From Gonocerus acuteangulatus (Eukaryota; Arthropoda; Insecta; Hemiptera; Coreidae): DNA of 64,000 bases. Under the pieces are notes generated by a model. It was not told the DNA's origin. It was given only the letters and a program-made list of their open reading frames with translations, and made no database searches. Numbering within the stretch: the stretch's first letter is position 1; every line of letters begins with the position of its first letter. The stretch lies in NCBI GenBank assembly GCA_946811695.1, contig OX328126.1, positions 88,314,785 to 88,378,784 on the forward strand. The letters are read 5' to 3'. The translations under genes were made by a program, and so were the position numbers. Of the stretch, positions 11,166 to 22,722 are shown piece after piece.

Positions 11166-11234
11166 GACACTAGGGATAAGATCGTCAAGGAACCACGCTA
11201 AGATGGCGCAGTTCCTGCGAGTCAGACTTTTTTT
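11166..11234 (-). mobile_element. HLA terminal fragment
   Basis: Contains ACTAGGGATAAGATCGTC, GGAACCACGCTAAGATGGCG, CAGTTCCTGCGAGTCAGAC and T7, i.e. only the AGTCCG-type end of a diverged HLA copy. Confidence 0.6.
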
Positions 11235-11654
11235 CATTCGCAATAGATCGCGCCACAAAACGTTACGCCCTGTTGTTGACCAGCGAGGCCATTGATCTCA
11301 TAAACCCGCTATTGTTTGGGTAGAACCATTAAACAATAAAATTCAAAACAATAACAATTATATAATCTTTTGTCAATTCGATGATCCTAAATATTTTAAA
11401 TGGTGTACTCCTGTGTTCATTCTTTCCTGTCGTTCTTCATGTTTGTAATAGAAATCTAACCCAATTTATATTCCTCGTATTTCCGCCTGGGAAACCGTGA
11501 TTTATTATACAATATCCTAAGATATTTGTGTTTTCATCAGCTGCTCAATTTTTAAGAGAACCATCTCTATTTCGTTCTGCCATAAGAACCAAGAGCTCCC
11601 ATAAGCCTTGCCATCGCCGCTGATAACATATGGACTATCTATGTGCAAAATATG

Positions 11655-11830
11655 TAAACAGGGTGTCACTCATTGAGATGTCACAAGTTTATGGGTTTGT
11701 TCTACATTACATTTGTAGTTCAGGGGCGCAGAAATGAACGTCCTATCTCAACATGTAACAGAGATATTCAACATATTGTCTATTTTCAGAACTGTTGGTT
11801 ATTGTTATTAAATCTGTGTTTTCGGGCTTT
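11655..11830 (+). mobile_element. repeat with ACAGGGTGTCAC terminus (family F, copy 1)
   Basis: Begins AAACAGGGTGTCACTCATTG and is followed by text that matches, in reverse, 16290-16435, where the terminus is TACAGGGTGTCACGCATTG. A related internal stretch occurs at 14340-14450. The ACAGGGTGTC terminus recalls mariner-like ends but no transposase is seen. Confidence 0.4.
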
Positions 11831-11938
11831 TAGAATATTGTACCGTAAATAACTACATATTTAACTCGTAGGTTTCCACGGTCCGAGTCATTACAAATAT
11901 TATAGTCTTCTGGTATTGACTGTGTCACAAACTTCTTT

Positions 11939-11973
11939 GCCGACGTTTCGCTAGTCATACAGATTCTCAGACT
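11939..11973 (-). ncRNA. inactivated hammerhead-like sequence (PLE)
   Basis: Minus strand: core reads CTGAGAA, so the conserved G8 (general-acid position in hammerheads) is A, and stem I pairing is lost. Stem II side ACTAGC, GAA and ACGT are retained. Probably dead. Confidence 0.35.
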
Positions 11974-11975
11974 AA

Positions 11976-12015
11976 GCCCTGAGGAAGCTGGCAGTATGAC
12001 TAGCGAAACGTCGGC
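11976..12015 (+). ncRNA. hammerhead-like ribozyme sequence (PLE), intact core
   Basis: GCC, CTGAGGA, extra A, stem II GCTGG/CTAGC, GAA, palindromic stem III ACGT, C as cleavage nucleotide, then GGC pairing with GCC. All conserved positions except for the extra base are present. Confidence 0.6.
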
Positions 12016-12061
12016 AAAGAAGTTTGTGACACGGTCAAGACCAGAAGACTGTAATATTTGT

Positions 12062-12968
12062 ACAACATATTTATTGAATAATTTAAGAAGGCCCTATCCT
12101 GGCTAGAAAAGTCCGTCACGCAGGAGCTGCATAACTAAGCACTTTCCTCAGAATTTGGGTAGTGTAGACTGCTTTCGAGAACAATTTGCTTAAAATATCC
12201 TACATAAATAAAATAAAAACGTGAATAGTTCTCATTTTGTAATGAGTAACTGATCAACTACGTAATAAATACAAAAATCCTCATATTATCGTATTTTGAT
12301 CTAACGCAGGAACAGGATACAGTCACTCTAGTGGTAGAAAGCGCTCCTTGCGGCGGCTTTGTGAACCTACGTCTGCCGGCTTTTCTATTCAAATATATTA
12401 CAAATTAAACCCCCGCTTTCCGATTGACCGATTCAGCTCATTTTTACAACACTTCTTTCTCATGAGTTACCCACGACGTATACCGCGTTTCGTTACAATA
12501 CAGCAGAAATTACGACCGGTATGAGTTTATTAGGAATTTGGGTCCGGAGTAAACCCCCCCTTCTAATGAACCAATTTAGTTTATTTTTACAACACATATT
12601 TACCTGTGGATTAGCACTACGAATACCGAGTTTCGTCGAAATATACCAAAAATCACGGCTGGTAGTGGCGAATTGGTATTGTGGGTCCGGAGTAAACCCC
12701 CCCCCCCTTCTAATGAACCGATTTAGTTCATTTTTATATCTCACTTTTCTCTCTATATTACCACTACAACCAATACCAAGTTTCGTTGAAATATAACAAA
12801 TATTACGGCTGACATAGTCAAATAAGTGTTTTGGGTTCGGGGTAAACCCCCCCTTCCGGTGGACCGACTTTAGTGGTTAACGAACTCGTTCAATCGTTTG
12901 CTAATTGAATGCTATATACCAAGTTTCGTGACGAATAAACAAGAACTCTGGCCGCTATCGTGTTAACA

Positions 12969-13053
<85 letters not shown>

Positions 13054-13442
13054 TTTAACGGGGGTCATTTTCGGTGTCTACTAGGTAGGATCGATAATGA
13101 TTTGAAGAAATTTTTCAAAAATTCCGTCATGAGTCCAACCTCAATAGCTACTTTCCTTCGGAGGAAAGTGCTAAAAGGATGGTAACCTATACATAACCAG
13201 TCCTAAAATTCGTTGTCAATAATAAATGGACGTTGAAATTTAAATAAATGAATTTAAGAAAACAACGACCGAACCCTGACAATTTCTACAGCCTTATGAT
13301 ATTAGTGTTTTCTTAAATTTATTTATTTAAATTTCAACGTCCATTTATTATTGACAACGAATTTTAGGACTGGTTATCTATAGGTTACCATCCTTTTCTA
13401 GCCAGGATAGGGCCTTCTTAAATTATTCAATAAATATGTTGT
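12062..13442. repeat. inverted repeat with ~135-bp arms, left arm split by an HLB insertion
   Basis: The right arm (13308-13442) is the reverse complement of 12062-12110 joined to 13177-13264. The left arm is interrupted by HLB copy 1 between GGCTAGAAAA and GGATGGTAACC. The right arm still has the uninterrupted junction (CCATCCTTTTCTAGCC at about 13389), so the empty site is present in the same window. The arms belong to a dispersed repeat also seen near 33030-33130. Confidence 0.75.
12107..13176 (+). mobile_element. HLB element (copy 1), exact ends defined by empty site
   Basis: Starts GTCCGTCACGCAGGAGCTGC, TAACTAAGCACTTTCCTC; ends in the hairpin CTTTCCTTCGGAGGAAAG then TGCT. It is flanked by AAAA on both sides, while the empty site has a single AAAA. 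The core has tandem units of about 140-150 bp with poly-C tracts. A (TA)n tract (12971-13049) lies before AAATTTTAACGGGGG. The small reading frames are repeat translations. Insertion in oligo-A/T fits Helentron behaviour, but a 4-bp homopolymer duplication cannot be excluded. Confidence 0.7.
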
Positions 13443-13572
13443 GTTAAAATTTATTTTCAGAATAAAACTAAATTTTACAAGTGAAAATGAGTTTTATTTT
13501 TTGCCGACGTTTCAGCTTGAACTTCAAGCCTTCATCAGGGCTGCAAAAACAAACAGGACAGAGTTAATACTA

Positions 13573-13611
<39 letters not shown>

Positions 13612-13707
13612 CAAAAAACATGTGGTTTTATTAAGAAACAACGACCAAACCCTGACAATGTCTACCTTCGCAACACCAACGGTCAACAAAATCCTTTCAA
13701 CTGATAA
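13440..13707 (-). mobile_element. PLE terminal fragment with (TA)n at 13573-13606
   Basis: Carries the hammerhead-like sequence 13503-13541 and then a (TA)n tract. It is related to the segments at about 14760-15215 and 19795-20280 (shared AACCCTGACA text and hammerhead). No protein-coding part. Confidence 0.5.
13503..13541 (-). ncRNA. hammerhead-like ribozyme sequence (PLE), intact core
   Basis: Minus strand: GCC, CTGATGA, extra A, stem II GGCTTGA/TCAAGCT (closing G-U), GAA, palindrome ACGT, C, GGC. It differs from 15053-15091 mainly by one stem II base, which keeps pairing through a wobble. Confidence 0.6.
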
Positions 13708-13715
13708 CATAAGTT

Positions 13716-14180
13716 GGGTCTTGTTTAGAACAGGCCCGCCAGTGATAAATTGCTAAATAAAAAAATATGGGTTTAAAGGAACATATGATTTATTTAATAA
13801 AAACTTTTTACACATAACCAAAAACATTATCATACTTTTAATCAGTTCCTCCAAGTACATCCGGAGGCCAAAATTCTACTATGTCCTTAAGGATTTTATC
13901 AAAAACATCTTCATTTGAGTTTCTCTGCCTCCACATGTACTCACATAAATAGGAGTCTATCATAGAGCGATGTGTCCCACATTCCTTTTTGTTTCTCCTT
14001 TTGGCCTTCGCCCACATAGACTCAACTCTTTGAGTGTGAACACCGGTCCTTTGATCAACGAAATTTTTGGAGTGATTTACAGTAAAATGCCTGTAATCCT
14101 TTCCAATCATCTGTATTACATAGTAACAGTTACTAAATATCATTATAAAATCACTGGCGGGCCTGTTCTAAACAAGACCC
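13716..14180 (-). mobile_element. Merlin-type DNA transposon, internally deleted, complete ends
   Basis: Perfect 31-bp terminal inverted repeats (13716-13746 and 14150-14180), beginning GGGTCTTGTTTAGAACAGGC. An exact 8-bp target duplication CATAAGTT lies at 13708-13715 and 14181-14188. The interior carries the C-terminal part of an ISXO2/IS1016-like transposase on the minus strand. Merlin elements are the eukaryotic relatives of IS1016 and make 8-9 bp duplications, so ends, duplication and protein agree. At 465 bp the element is non-autonomous. Confidence 0.88.
13838..14143 (-). pseudogene. Merlin transposase C-terminal fragment (ISXO2-like DDE/DDD domain)
   Basis: A 101-residue frame filling most of the element. 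Residues 20-75 contain HFTVNHSKNFVD, HTQRVESMWAKAKRRNK and GTHRSMIDSYLCEYMWR, which match the last conserved block of ISXO2-like transposases (normally about 250-350 residues). The N-terminal catalytic portion is missing, so it cannot be active alone. The frame is unbroken, which suggests a young deletion derivative. Its start ATG lies just inside the right terminal repeat and is probably not the original start. Confidence 0.85.
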
Positions 14181-14188
14181 CATAAGTT

Positions 14189-14670
14189 TACATCCTTTTA
14201 GTATAGCTCTTAATTTACATGGTAATATCTCAATAACGGGTGCTTCTTATAGGAAATTAAATCTAGATTATAAAAGTGTTGCGTTTGTTTACGATACAAT
14301 AATCTAAAAGCCCGTTTTTTTTAAAAAAAAAAAACCAATACTTTTGAAAACAGACAAACGTTTCATGCTACATGTTGAGAAAGAACGTCCATTTCTGCGT
14401 CCCTAAAATACAAATGTGGTACAGAATACAACTCTTGAAGCGGAGGCAAACTAACTCTACAAATAGCTGATTAAGAAAATATTGAATAATTTATTAAAAC
14501 ACTAATATCAAACATTCTCACCTATGTGGATTTTAATATACCTCTTAATTTACGTGGTAATATTTCAACAACGGGTGTTTTTTATTGGAACTTTAATGTA
14601 GACCCTGAAAATGTATTCGTTGTTTACGACAAATTGATCGGAAATCCCGAAAAAAACGGTTTTTCTTTTA
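14189..14670 (-). other. non-coding, with family F internal fragment
   Basis: 14340-14450 (CATGCTACATGTTGAGAAAG, CGTCCATTTCTGCG) matches family F at 11700-11780 in reverse. 14221-14300 and 14551-14650 repeat each other loosely (CAACGGGTG, TTGTTTACGA). No gene. Confidence 0.4.
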
Positions 14671-14944
14671 AAAAGTCCGACTCGCAGGAACTGCCTCATC
14701 TTAGCGCGGTTCCGTTCTTATCCCTAGTCTAATTTCGAAAGATTAAAATAGAAGCAGTTATTATTTTGTTGAGAGGAGATCGTTGACCGTTGATGATGCA
14801 AGGTAGGGATTGTCCGGGTTAGGTCACTGCTACTTAATAATACATACCCCATATGTGTATGTATGTGAGCATATATATGTACATATGTGTGCGTGTATTT
14901 GTGTATGTGTATATGCATATATATAAATATATATATATATATTA

Positions 14945-14990
<46 letters not shown>

Positions 14991-16053
14991 AGGTATATTT
15001 ACATAGATATGTGCATATATTAGTGGGTAAATATGTCCTACTTGTATTTACAGCCCTGATGAAGGCTTGAAGTTCAAGCCGAAACGTCGGCACAATAAAA
15101 CCATTTTTACGATAAAATGTAGTTTTATTAAGTAGCAGTGACCGAACCCTGACAGTTATATTTTGGTTCCACCAGTCTTGAAAGGTAGGATTTACAATCT
15201 TACCTGGAAGGGTCGGCAACACTAGAAACCGTCCCGCTAGTTACAAGGTCTTGGAATCTTGGAACTCTATATTTCTAACAATAAATTGTTTTTGTTATTT
15301 TACTTAACCTGTTTTATTTTCGAATACATTATCCAACTATAAGCAATTAAAAAATAACAAGGAATAAAATACAGACAAAAAGAACACTTCGAATAAGCGA
15401 AATCAATTACTTTAAAGCTTTAAGCTCCTATTTCTCCGATTGACATCGCCTAATCAAAACTTTCATTAGAACCTTTTATATAGAGCATTTAATAAGCTTT
15501 CTAATGGTATTCTTCCGTTTACCAAAATTCTCAACAGTTTTCGAGATATTAATGAAAGTTCCCAAACTTTATATTATTTCTAGCAACAGAAAATTGGCCT
15601 CATTTTTCATATCCTGTTTTACGCACAAAATTTTCGCAACATAAGAAATTACAAAAATAAAAAGCAATAAAAAACGAAGGGAAAGAGACAAAAATTACAA
15701 CAAGAACGACAAAAACCCGTTCATAAGAACAAAACAGACGTATTTGAAGTTTTAAGCACTTATTTCTCCGATTGACATAACCTAATCAAAAATAGTTTTA
15801 GAATCTTTTTTGTAGAGAATTTAGTAAGCTTTGAAATAGTTTCTATCCACTTACCACGATTTCTCAACCGTGTTCGAGATATTAATGAAAGTATACGAAC
15901 TTCCCAATTTGGCGCGAATTTCGCCCCAAACGCCATCTTCCAGTAGGCGGATTTTGCTGGTTAACGAACTTGACCTTTCAAATTGGACGACGGATTTTTG
16001 TACCAAATTTCATCAGAATCGGACCTTTCGTCTTCTACCTAGAGAGCGAACAG

Positions 16054-16124
<71 letters not shown>

Positions 16125-16286
16125 TATACATATATATACATATATACAAATTTGAACCACCGTTATTTTCGGTCTCTAGGGGTTCTGAAACGCGAAATTT
16201 TCTAGTCGGCACTTCCGGATTGTTTCATTGTATCAACCCTATAAGCGGGGTTCCTCCCTATGGGGGAGGGAGGAACCGCGCTAAAA
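14671..16286 (+). mobile_element. HLA element carrying a PLE/hammerhead segment (copy 2)
   Basis: Begins AAAAGTCCGACTCGCAGG, then TCTTAGCGCGGTTCC; ends with the hairpin and GGAACCGCGCTAAAAA. (TA)n at 16058-16115 is in the family position. From about 14760 to 15215 it contains a PLE terminal piece with its own (TA)n (14926-14987) and a hammerhead-like sequence. HLA copy 4 has the same cargo in the same place, so the cargo was carried along when HLA multiplied. Confidence 0.65.
15053..15091 (+). ncRNA. hammerhead-like ribozyme sequence inside HLA copy 2, intact core
   Basis: GCC, CTGATGA, extra A, long stem II GGCTTGA/TCAAGCC, GAA, palindrome ACGT, C, GGC. Apart from the additional base it satisfies the hammerhead consensus. 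It is the same as 19932-19970. Confidence 0.62.
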
Positions 16287-16435
16287 ACCAGTAGTTTTTA
16301 AAATATGCAAAAGTTTGAATAGCTCTGCTACATGTTTAGATAGAACGCCCATTTCTGCGAAATGAACTACAAATGGGGTGCAGAATAAACCCCTGAAGTT
16401 ATGTCATCTCAATGCGTGACACCCTGTATATAAAA
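16287..16435 (-). mobile_element. family F fragment (copy 2)
   Basis: Reverse-complement match of 11655-11830, ending at GTGACACCCTGTATA. It lies directly against the hairpin end of HLA copy 2, so HLA may have inserted in it. Confidence 0.4.
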
Positions 16436-16727
16436 TAAAATTCCTTTTTAAACGATTCTATTAGATGAAAATCATTTTTTAAATGTTGGGAAATAGATTG
16501 TGCTAAGGAGGTTTTAGAATGAAGTAAGACTATGTTCTAACAACTCATTGACAAACTCGTTATGAATGAAACATCTTCTCACCTTGAATCAACGGTTACT
16601 AGATCGTCCTTACTCTATTTTAATAGAGATAGATTTAAACAGACTAGATTTAACTTCTTTAGTCAAATTATCCTGGGGCAGTAATATAATTCCTAACTAC
16701 AACTTTATGAAAAAATATTACTTCGGA

Positions 16728-16800
16728 AATCCGCTTACGAGGTTGACCTCATGACCCAATCCGGAAGTGCCGACTAGAACATTTTACGTTTCAGAATCCC
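16728..16800 (-). mobile_element. HLA hairpin-end fragment
   Basis: CCGCTTACGAGGTTGACCTC, ATGACCCAATCCGGAAGTGC and CGACTAGAACATTTTACG match the sequence just inside the HLA hairpin end. Confidence 0.5.
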
Positions 16801-16887
16801 TATACATATATATAGGGGAAGGTGTTGTACCTTTGACCATTTTGCAAAATTGAATTTTTTTTAGCTTAAATATTAAGACTAAGTTCA

Positions 16888-17028
16888 TTTTTAGCGCGGT
16901 TCCTCCCTCCCCGATAGGGAGGAACCCCGCTTATAAGGTTGATACAATGAAACAATCCGGAAGTGCCGACTAGAAAATTTCGCGTTTCAGAACCCCTAGA
17001 GAACGAAAATAACGGTGGTTAAAATTTG

Positions 17029-17119
<91 letters not shown>

Positions 17120-18440
17120 CTGTTCGCGGATTTCTGGCCTCCCTAATGGTCCGATTTTGATGAAATTTGGTACAAAAATCTGTCGCCCGATTTGAAAGGT
17201 CAAGTTCGTTAACCAGCAAAATCCGCCCACTGGAAGATGGCGTTTGGGGCGAAATTCGCGCAAAAAAATCGTAACGCTTACGTTATTGAGTTCATAAGCT
17301 TGTAAGTACTCGTTTTATAGGCTTCTTTGGCTAGGAAAACGAATGAAACCATTTTCAAGGCGATAGCTTTAACCGTTTTTGAGAAAATTGGAAAAATAGT
17401 TTTTGAAAACCGTTTCTCGTTTGGGTACTTAGAATCATGGGATTCAGTTGAAACATTTTCTGCATGTTTTACTATCATTAAAACTAATATGTTGAAATTT
17501 TGGTTACGTTTGGAGTTAAGGAAGGGTTAGAATAAAATATTTTATTAACAGACATAAAAAGTTTTGGTAACTTTGTATATTTTCCTTAATATCTCGAAAA
17601 AGGTTGAGAATCTTGGTAAACGAAAGAATACCATTAAAAAGCTTACTAAATGCTCTACAAAAAAGGTTCTGATGAAAGTTTTGATTAGGCGATGTAAATC
17701 GGAGAAATAAGTGCTTAAAACATTAAAGTAATTGATTTTGCTTATTCGAACTGGTCTTTTTGTCTGTTTTTATTCCTTGTTATTTTTTAATTGCTTATAG
17801 TTGGATAATGTATTTTACAATAAAACAGATTAGGCAAAATAAGAAAAACAATTCATTGTTAGAAATATAGCTTGCCAAGAGAAAAAGATTCGATGACGTC
17901 TTTTGAATATTTTCAATTGCCTTTATGCTGTTGGTTTTTTTATTTTATTTTTTAATTGATTTTATCTGTAGAATTATTACTATAGTAAAAGAACACAGGA
18001 ATAAGTGAAAAGTTTTGATATTTTCCAATTCATTGAAACGCATGAAATGAAGTATCGGTAGAAGAGGTTTCTAGGGTCTTGCGGACCCGACCCCAGGTAT
18101 AGCCATAAAACCCTTTGAACAAAGGCCGAGGAAAATATTATCTGTTTCTATTCTATGCTTTTCAAATGAGAATAGGGATATGAACAGGAACCGGGGTCTC
18201 CCGTGGTCTAATGGCTAGCGCCTTGGATTCATAAGCGGGAGATAGTGGGTTCGATTCCCAACCTCCGGCTGGAATCCCTGCTCGCTGGTAAAATTCCTCG
18301 CTAAACCCTGGATGTCGGCGCAAATGACCTAGATGTAGATGAGCCGTTAAAAAAAAAAAAAATAAATAAAAATAAAAATAAAAATAAAAAAAATGAACTG
18401 GAACCGCGCTAAGATGACGCAGTTCCTGCGAGTCGGACTT
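16888..18440 (-). mobile_element. HLA element with SINE insertion (copy 3)
   Basis: Hairpin end at 16888 (TTTTAGCGCGGTTCC), (TA)n interrupted by GTATA at 17029-17114, and AGTCCG-type end at 18405-18440 (GTTCCTGCGAGTCGGACTTC). A family M SINE sits at 18193-18392. It is followed head-to-tail by copy 4 with only a T-run between. Confidence 0.65.
18193..18392 (+). mobile_element. tRNA-derived SINE (family M) inside HLA copy 3
   Basis: Same head and body as 8970-9200, with an A-rich tail of A5-6T units. ATGAAC(A/T)GGAACC flanks both sides (18180-18192 and 18393-18405), a 13-bp target duplication with one difference. The insertion site equals that at 20652-20850 and 56813-57017. Confidence 0.8.
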
Positions 18441-18441
18441 C

Positions 18442-18606
18442 TTTTTTTAGCGCGGTTCCTCCCTCCCCCATAGGGAGGAACCCCGCTTATAAGGTTGATA
18501 CAATGAAACAATCCGGAAGTGCCGACTAGAAAATTTTGCGTTTCAGAACCCCTAGAGACCGAAAATGATGGTGGTTCAAATTTGTATATATATATATATA
18601 TGTATA

Positions 18607-18669
<63 letters not shown>

Positions 18670-20020
18670 CTGTTCGCTCTCTAGCTCGAAGACGAATGGT
18701 CCGATTTTGATGAAATTTGGTACAAAAATCCGTCGTCCAATTTGAAAGGTCAAGTTCGTTAACCAGCGAAATCCGCCTACCGGAAGATGGCGTTTGGGGC
18801 GAAATTCGCGCAAAAAAAATCGTAACGCTTACGTTTTTGAGTTCATAAGCTTCTAAGTACTCGTTTTATATGATTCCTGGGCTAGGAAAACGAATGAAAC
18901 CATTTTCAAGGCGATAGCTTTAACCGGTTTTGAGAAAATTGGAAAAATATTTTTTGAATACCGTTTTTGGTTTGGGTACTTAGAATCATGGGATTCAGTT
19001 GAAACTTTATCTGCATGTTCTACTTTCATTAAAACTAATATGTTGAAAGTTTTGTTACGTTTGGAGTTAAGGAAGGGTTAGAATAAAATATTTTATGAAC
19101 AGACATGAAAAGTTTTGGGAAGTTCGTATACTTTCATTAATATCTCGAACACGGTTGGGAAATCGTGGTAAGTGGATAGAAACTATTTGAAAGCTTACTA
19201 AATTCTCTACAAAAAAAGATTCTAAAACTATTTTTGATTAGGTTATGTCAATCGGAGAAATAAGTGCTTAAAACTTCAAATACGTCTGTTTTGTTCTTAT
19301 GAACGGGTTTTTGTCGTTCTTGTTGTAATTTTTGTCTCTTTCCCTTCGTTTTTTATTGCTTTTTAGTTTTGTAATTTCTTATGTTGCGAAAATTTTGTGT
19401 GTAAAACAGGATATGAAAAATGAGGCCAATTTTCTGTTGCTAGAAATAATATAAATTTTGGGAACTTTCTTTAATATCTCGAAAACTGTTGAGAATTTTG
19501 GTAAACGGAAGAATACCATTAGAAAGCTTATTAAATGCTCTACATAAAAGGTTCTAATGAAAGTTTTGATTAGGCGATGTCAATCGGAGAAATAAGAGCT
19601 TAAAGCTTTAAAGTAATTGATTTCGCTTATTCAAAGTGTTCTTTTCGCCTGTATTTTATTCCTTGTTATTTTTTAATTGCTTATAGTTGGATAATGTATT
19701 CGAAAATAAAACAGGTTAAGTAAAATAACAAAAACAATTTATTGTTAGAAATATAGATTTCCAAGATTCCAAGACCTTGCAACTAGCGGGACGGTTTCTT
19801 GTGTTGCCGACCCTTCCAGGTCAGATTGTAAATCCTACCTTTCAAGACTGGTGGAACCAAAATATAACTGTCAGGGTTCGGTCACTGCTACTTAATAAAA
19901 CTACATTTTATCGTAAAAATGGTTTTATTGTGCCGACGTTTCGGCTTGAACTTCAAGCCTTCATCAGGGCTGTAAATACAAGTAGGACATATTTAACACT
20001 AATATATGCACATATCTATG

Positions 20021-20072
<52 letters not shown>

Positions 20073-20343
20073 TAATATATATATATTTATATATATGCAT
20101 ATACACATACACATATACACGCACACATATGTACATATATATGCCCACATACCTACACATATGGGGTATGTATTATTAAGTAGCAGTGACCTAACCCGGA
20201 CAATCCCTACCTTGCATCATCAACGGTCAACGATCTCCTCTCAACAAAATAATAACTGCTTCTATTTTAATCTTTCGAAATTAGACTAGGGATAAGAACG
20301 GAACCGCGCTAAGATGAGGCAGTTCCTGCGAGTCGGACTTTTT
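18442..20343 (-). mobile_element. HLA element carrying a PLE/hammerhead segment (copy 4)
   Basis: Hairpin end TTTTTTTAGCGCGGTTCC at 18442, (TA)n at 18583-18664, AGTCCG-type end to 20343. Near-identical over its length to copy 2 in reverse orientation, including the PLE piece at about 19795-20280 with (TA)n 20023-20066. The 170-residue frame at 19777-20289 is read through this piece and the TA run and is not a gene. Confidence 0.65.
19932..19970 (-). ncRNA. hammerhead-like ribozyme sequence inside HLA copy 4, intact core
   Basis: Reverse-strand twin of 15053-15091: GCC, CTGATGA, extra A, GGCTTGA/TCAAGCC, GAA, ACGT, C, GGC. Confidence 0.62.
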
Positions 20344-20605
20344 ATTTCATTGTAATTAGTATTCTATTGTTTATCATATATAATTTTTTCAAGGTTCTAG
20401 CTTTACATTTAATATTTTTTATTAATTTTTAAAAAAATAATCGTACAGTGGTCAAAGGTACAACATGTAGTTGTACCTTTGACCACGGGGTGTTGTACCT
20501 CTGACCACGTAAAACCAAAACAGCAGTGCAGAAAAAAAATTGTATTCAGTAATATTGTAATTAATTGTAAGTTTAATAAATACAGGACATGGATGTAAGC
20601 ATAAT

Positions 20606-21737
20606 AAAAAAGTCCGACTCGCAGGAACTGCGTCATCTTAGCGCGGTTCCAGTTTTTTTTTTTTTTTTTTTTTTTTCTTTTTTTTAAGGCACATCTACAT
20701 CTAGGTCATTAGCGCCGACATCCAGGGTGTAGCGAGGAATTTCACCAGCGAGCGGTGGGATGATAAAATTCCTGCCGGAGGTTGGGAATCGAACCCACCA
20801 TCTCCCGCTTATGAATCCAAGGCGCTAGCCATTAGACCACGGGAGACCCCGGTTCCTGTTCATATCCCTATTCTCATTTGAAAAGCATAGAATAGAAACA
20901 GATAATATTTTCCTGGGCCTTTGTTCAAAGGGTTTTATGGCTATACCTGGGGTCAGGTCCGCAAGACCCTAGAATCCTCTTCTACCGATACTTCATTTCA
21001 TACGTTTCAATGAATTGGAAAATATCAAATATTTTCACACATTCCTGTGTTCTTTTACTATAGTAATAATTCTACAGATAAAATCAGTTAAAAAATAAAA
21101 TAAAAAAACCAACAGCATAAAGGCAATTGAAAATATTCAAAAGACGTCATCGAATCTTTTTCTCTTGGCAAGCTATATTTCTAACAATGAATTGTTTTTC
21201 TTATTTTGCCTAATCTGTTTTATTGTAAAATACATTATCCAACTATAAGCAATTAAAAAATAACAAGGAATAAAAACAGACAAAAAGAACAGTTCGAATA
21301 AGCAAAATCAATTACTTTAATGTTTTAAGCACTTATTTCTCCGATTGACATCGTCTAATCAAAACTTTCATCAGAACCTTTTTGTAGAGCATTTAGTAAG
21401 CTTTCTAATGGTATTCTTTCGTTTACCAAATTCTTAACCTTTTTCGAGATATTAAAGAAAATATACAAAGTTACCAAAACTTTTTATGTCTGTTAATAAA
21501 ATATTTTATTCTAACCCTTCCTTAACTCCAAACGTAAACAAAATTTCAACATATTAGTTTTCATAATCAAAAACGTAAGCGTTACGATTTTTTCTGCGCG
21601 AATTTCGCCCCAAACTCCATCTGCCAGTGGGCGGATTTTGCTGGTTAACGAACTTGACCTTTCATATTGGACGACTGATTTTTGTACCAAATTTCATCAA
21701 AATCGGACCATTCGTCTTCGACCTAGAGAGCGAACAG

Positions 21738-21792
<55 letters not shown>

Positions 21793-21960
21793 TATACATA
21801 TATAAATATATATATATATACAAATTTGAACCACCGTTATTTTCGGTCTCTAGGGGTTCTGAAACGCGAAATTTTCTTGTCGGCACTTCCGGATTGTTTC
21901 ATTGTATCAACCTTATAAGCGGGGTTCCTCCCTATGGGGGAGGGAGGAACCGCGCTAAAA
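20606..21960 (+). mobile_element. HLA element with SINE insertion (copy 5)
   Basis: Starts AAAAAAGTCCGACTCGCAGG and ends GGAACCGCGCTAAAA after the hairpin. (TA)n at 21741-21788. The SINE lies at the same position as in copies 3 and 6. The DNA on both sides belongs to the GGGGAAGG-ended host element. Confidence 0.65.
20652..20850 (-). mobile_element. tRNA-derived SINE (family M) inside HLA copy 5
   Basis: Minus-strand copy with T-run 20653-20686 as its tail and the tRNA head ending at GGGAGACCCC (20850). GGTTCC(A/T)GTT borders both sides, the remains of the same target duplication as at 18180/18393. Confidence 0.8.
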
Positions 21961-22722
21961 CTGTTATTGATATTATGTTATGCTTAATATGCTGAAAAAT
22001 CCAGTCCAATTAATAAACGTTTTAACTGTCAAGCAGATCCACTAGCAATAGTAGGGTATGGAAGTTTAGCCACAATGTCTTCAACATCAATATCATACAA
22101 ATTTTCATCTTCTTACGTAAACTTGTCACTTAAAGTTTGTTTTTTCAAATATTGGACCTTAATTGGATTGATAAAGTCAGTTTGAAATTATTTCATTAAT
22201 TATTTTTTATATTCTTTTAACTATTGAAGCAACCAATATTAATTATTTTTTAAAAACTTGTAGCAAAAGAACAGAAAAGTCGAATTATGAAAAAATTACT
22301 CAGTTGTGTTGTACCTTTGACCTGGTCAAGGGAACAACAAATAGTCGTGGTCAGAGGTACAACACCCTGGTAGTGCAAATTAAAAAGCCTGCTAAGAATT
22401 GTAGGGTTGAGATAAATCAATTCCAGAAGCTACACCATGTTTCTTACTGTAATTTTGTCAAATGATTTCCATCTAAAAAGACATGATACAAAAAATATTA
22501 TGAGGCAAAACGTCTTCAATAAATAACTTACATTTTTATGATAGAAATGGATAAGTATTTTTTGCAAGAATCCTCTTTGACTTGAATAATCCAAAGTAGT
22601 TTACACAAGGCCTCTAGGGAAGGAGCTAAACACTAATTACACCAAAATTTATAAAATGTTGCTACATACCGCCACAGCCTCGGTGGTCAAAGGTACAGTA
22701 TGGTCAGAGGTACAACACCTTC

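Larger units (their letters stand above)
11893..12062. mobile_element. PLE-type inverted repeat with ~68-bp arms
   Basis: 11893-11960 and 11994-12062 are near-perfect reverse complements with a 33-base loop. Each arm contains the GAA-ACGT half of a hammerhead-like sequence; the CTGANGA halves lie in the asymmetric loop. Only the plus-strand version is intact. Confidence 0.55.

Noticed and set aside
19777..20289. 170-residue frame
   Set aside because: Runs through a PLE non-coding end and a (TA)n tract (Tyr-Ile repeats); the reverse copy in HLA copy 2 lacks an equivalent single frame.
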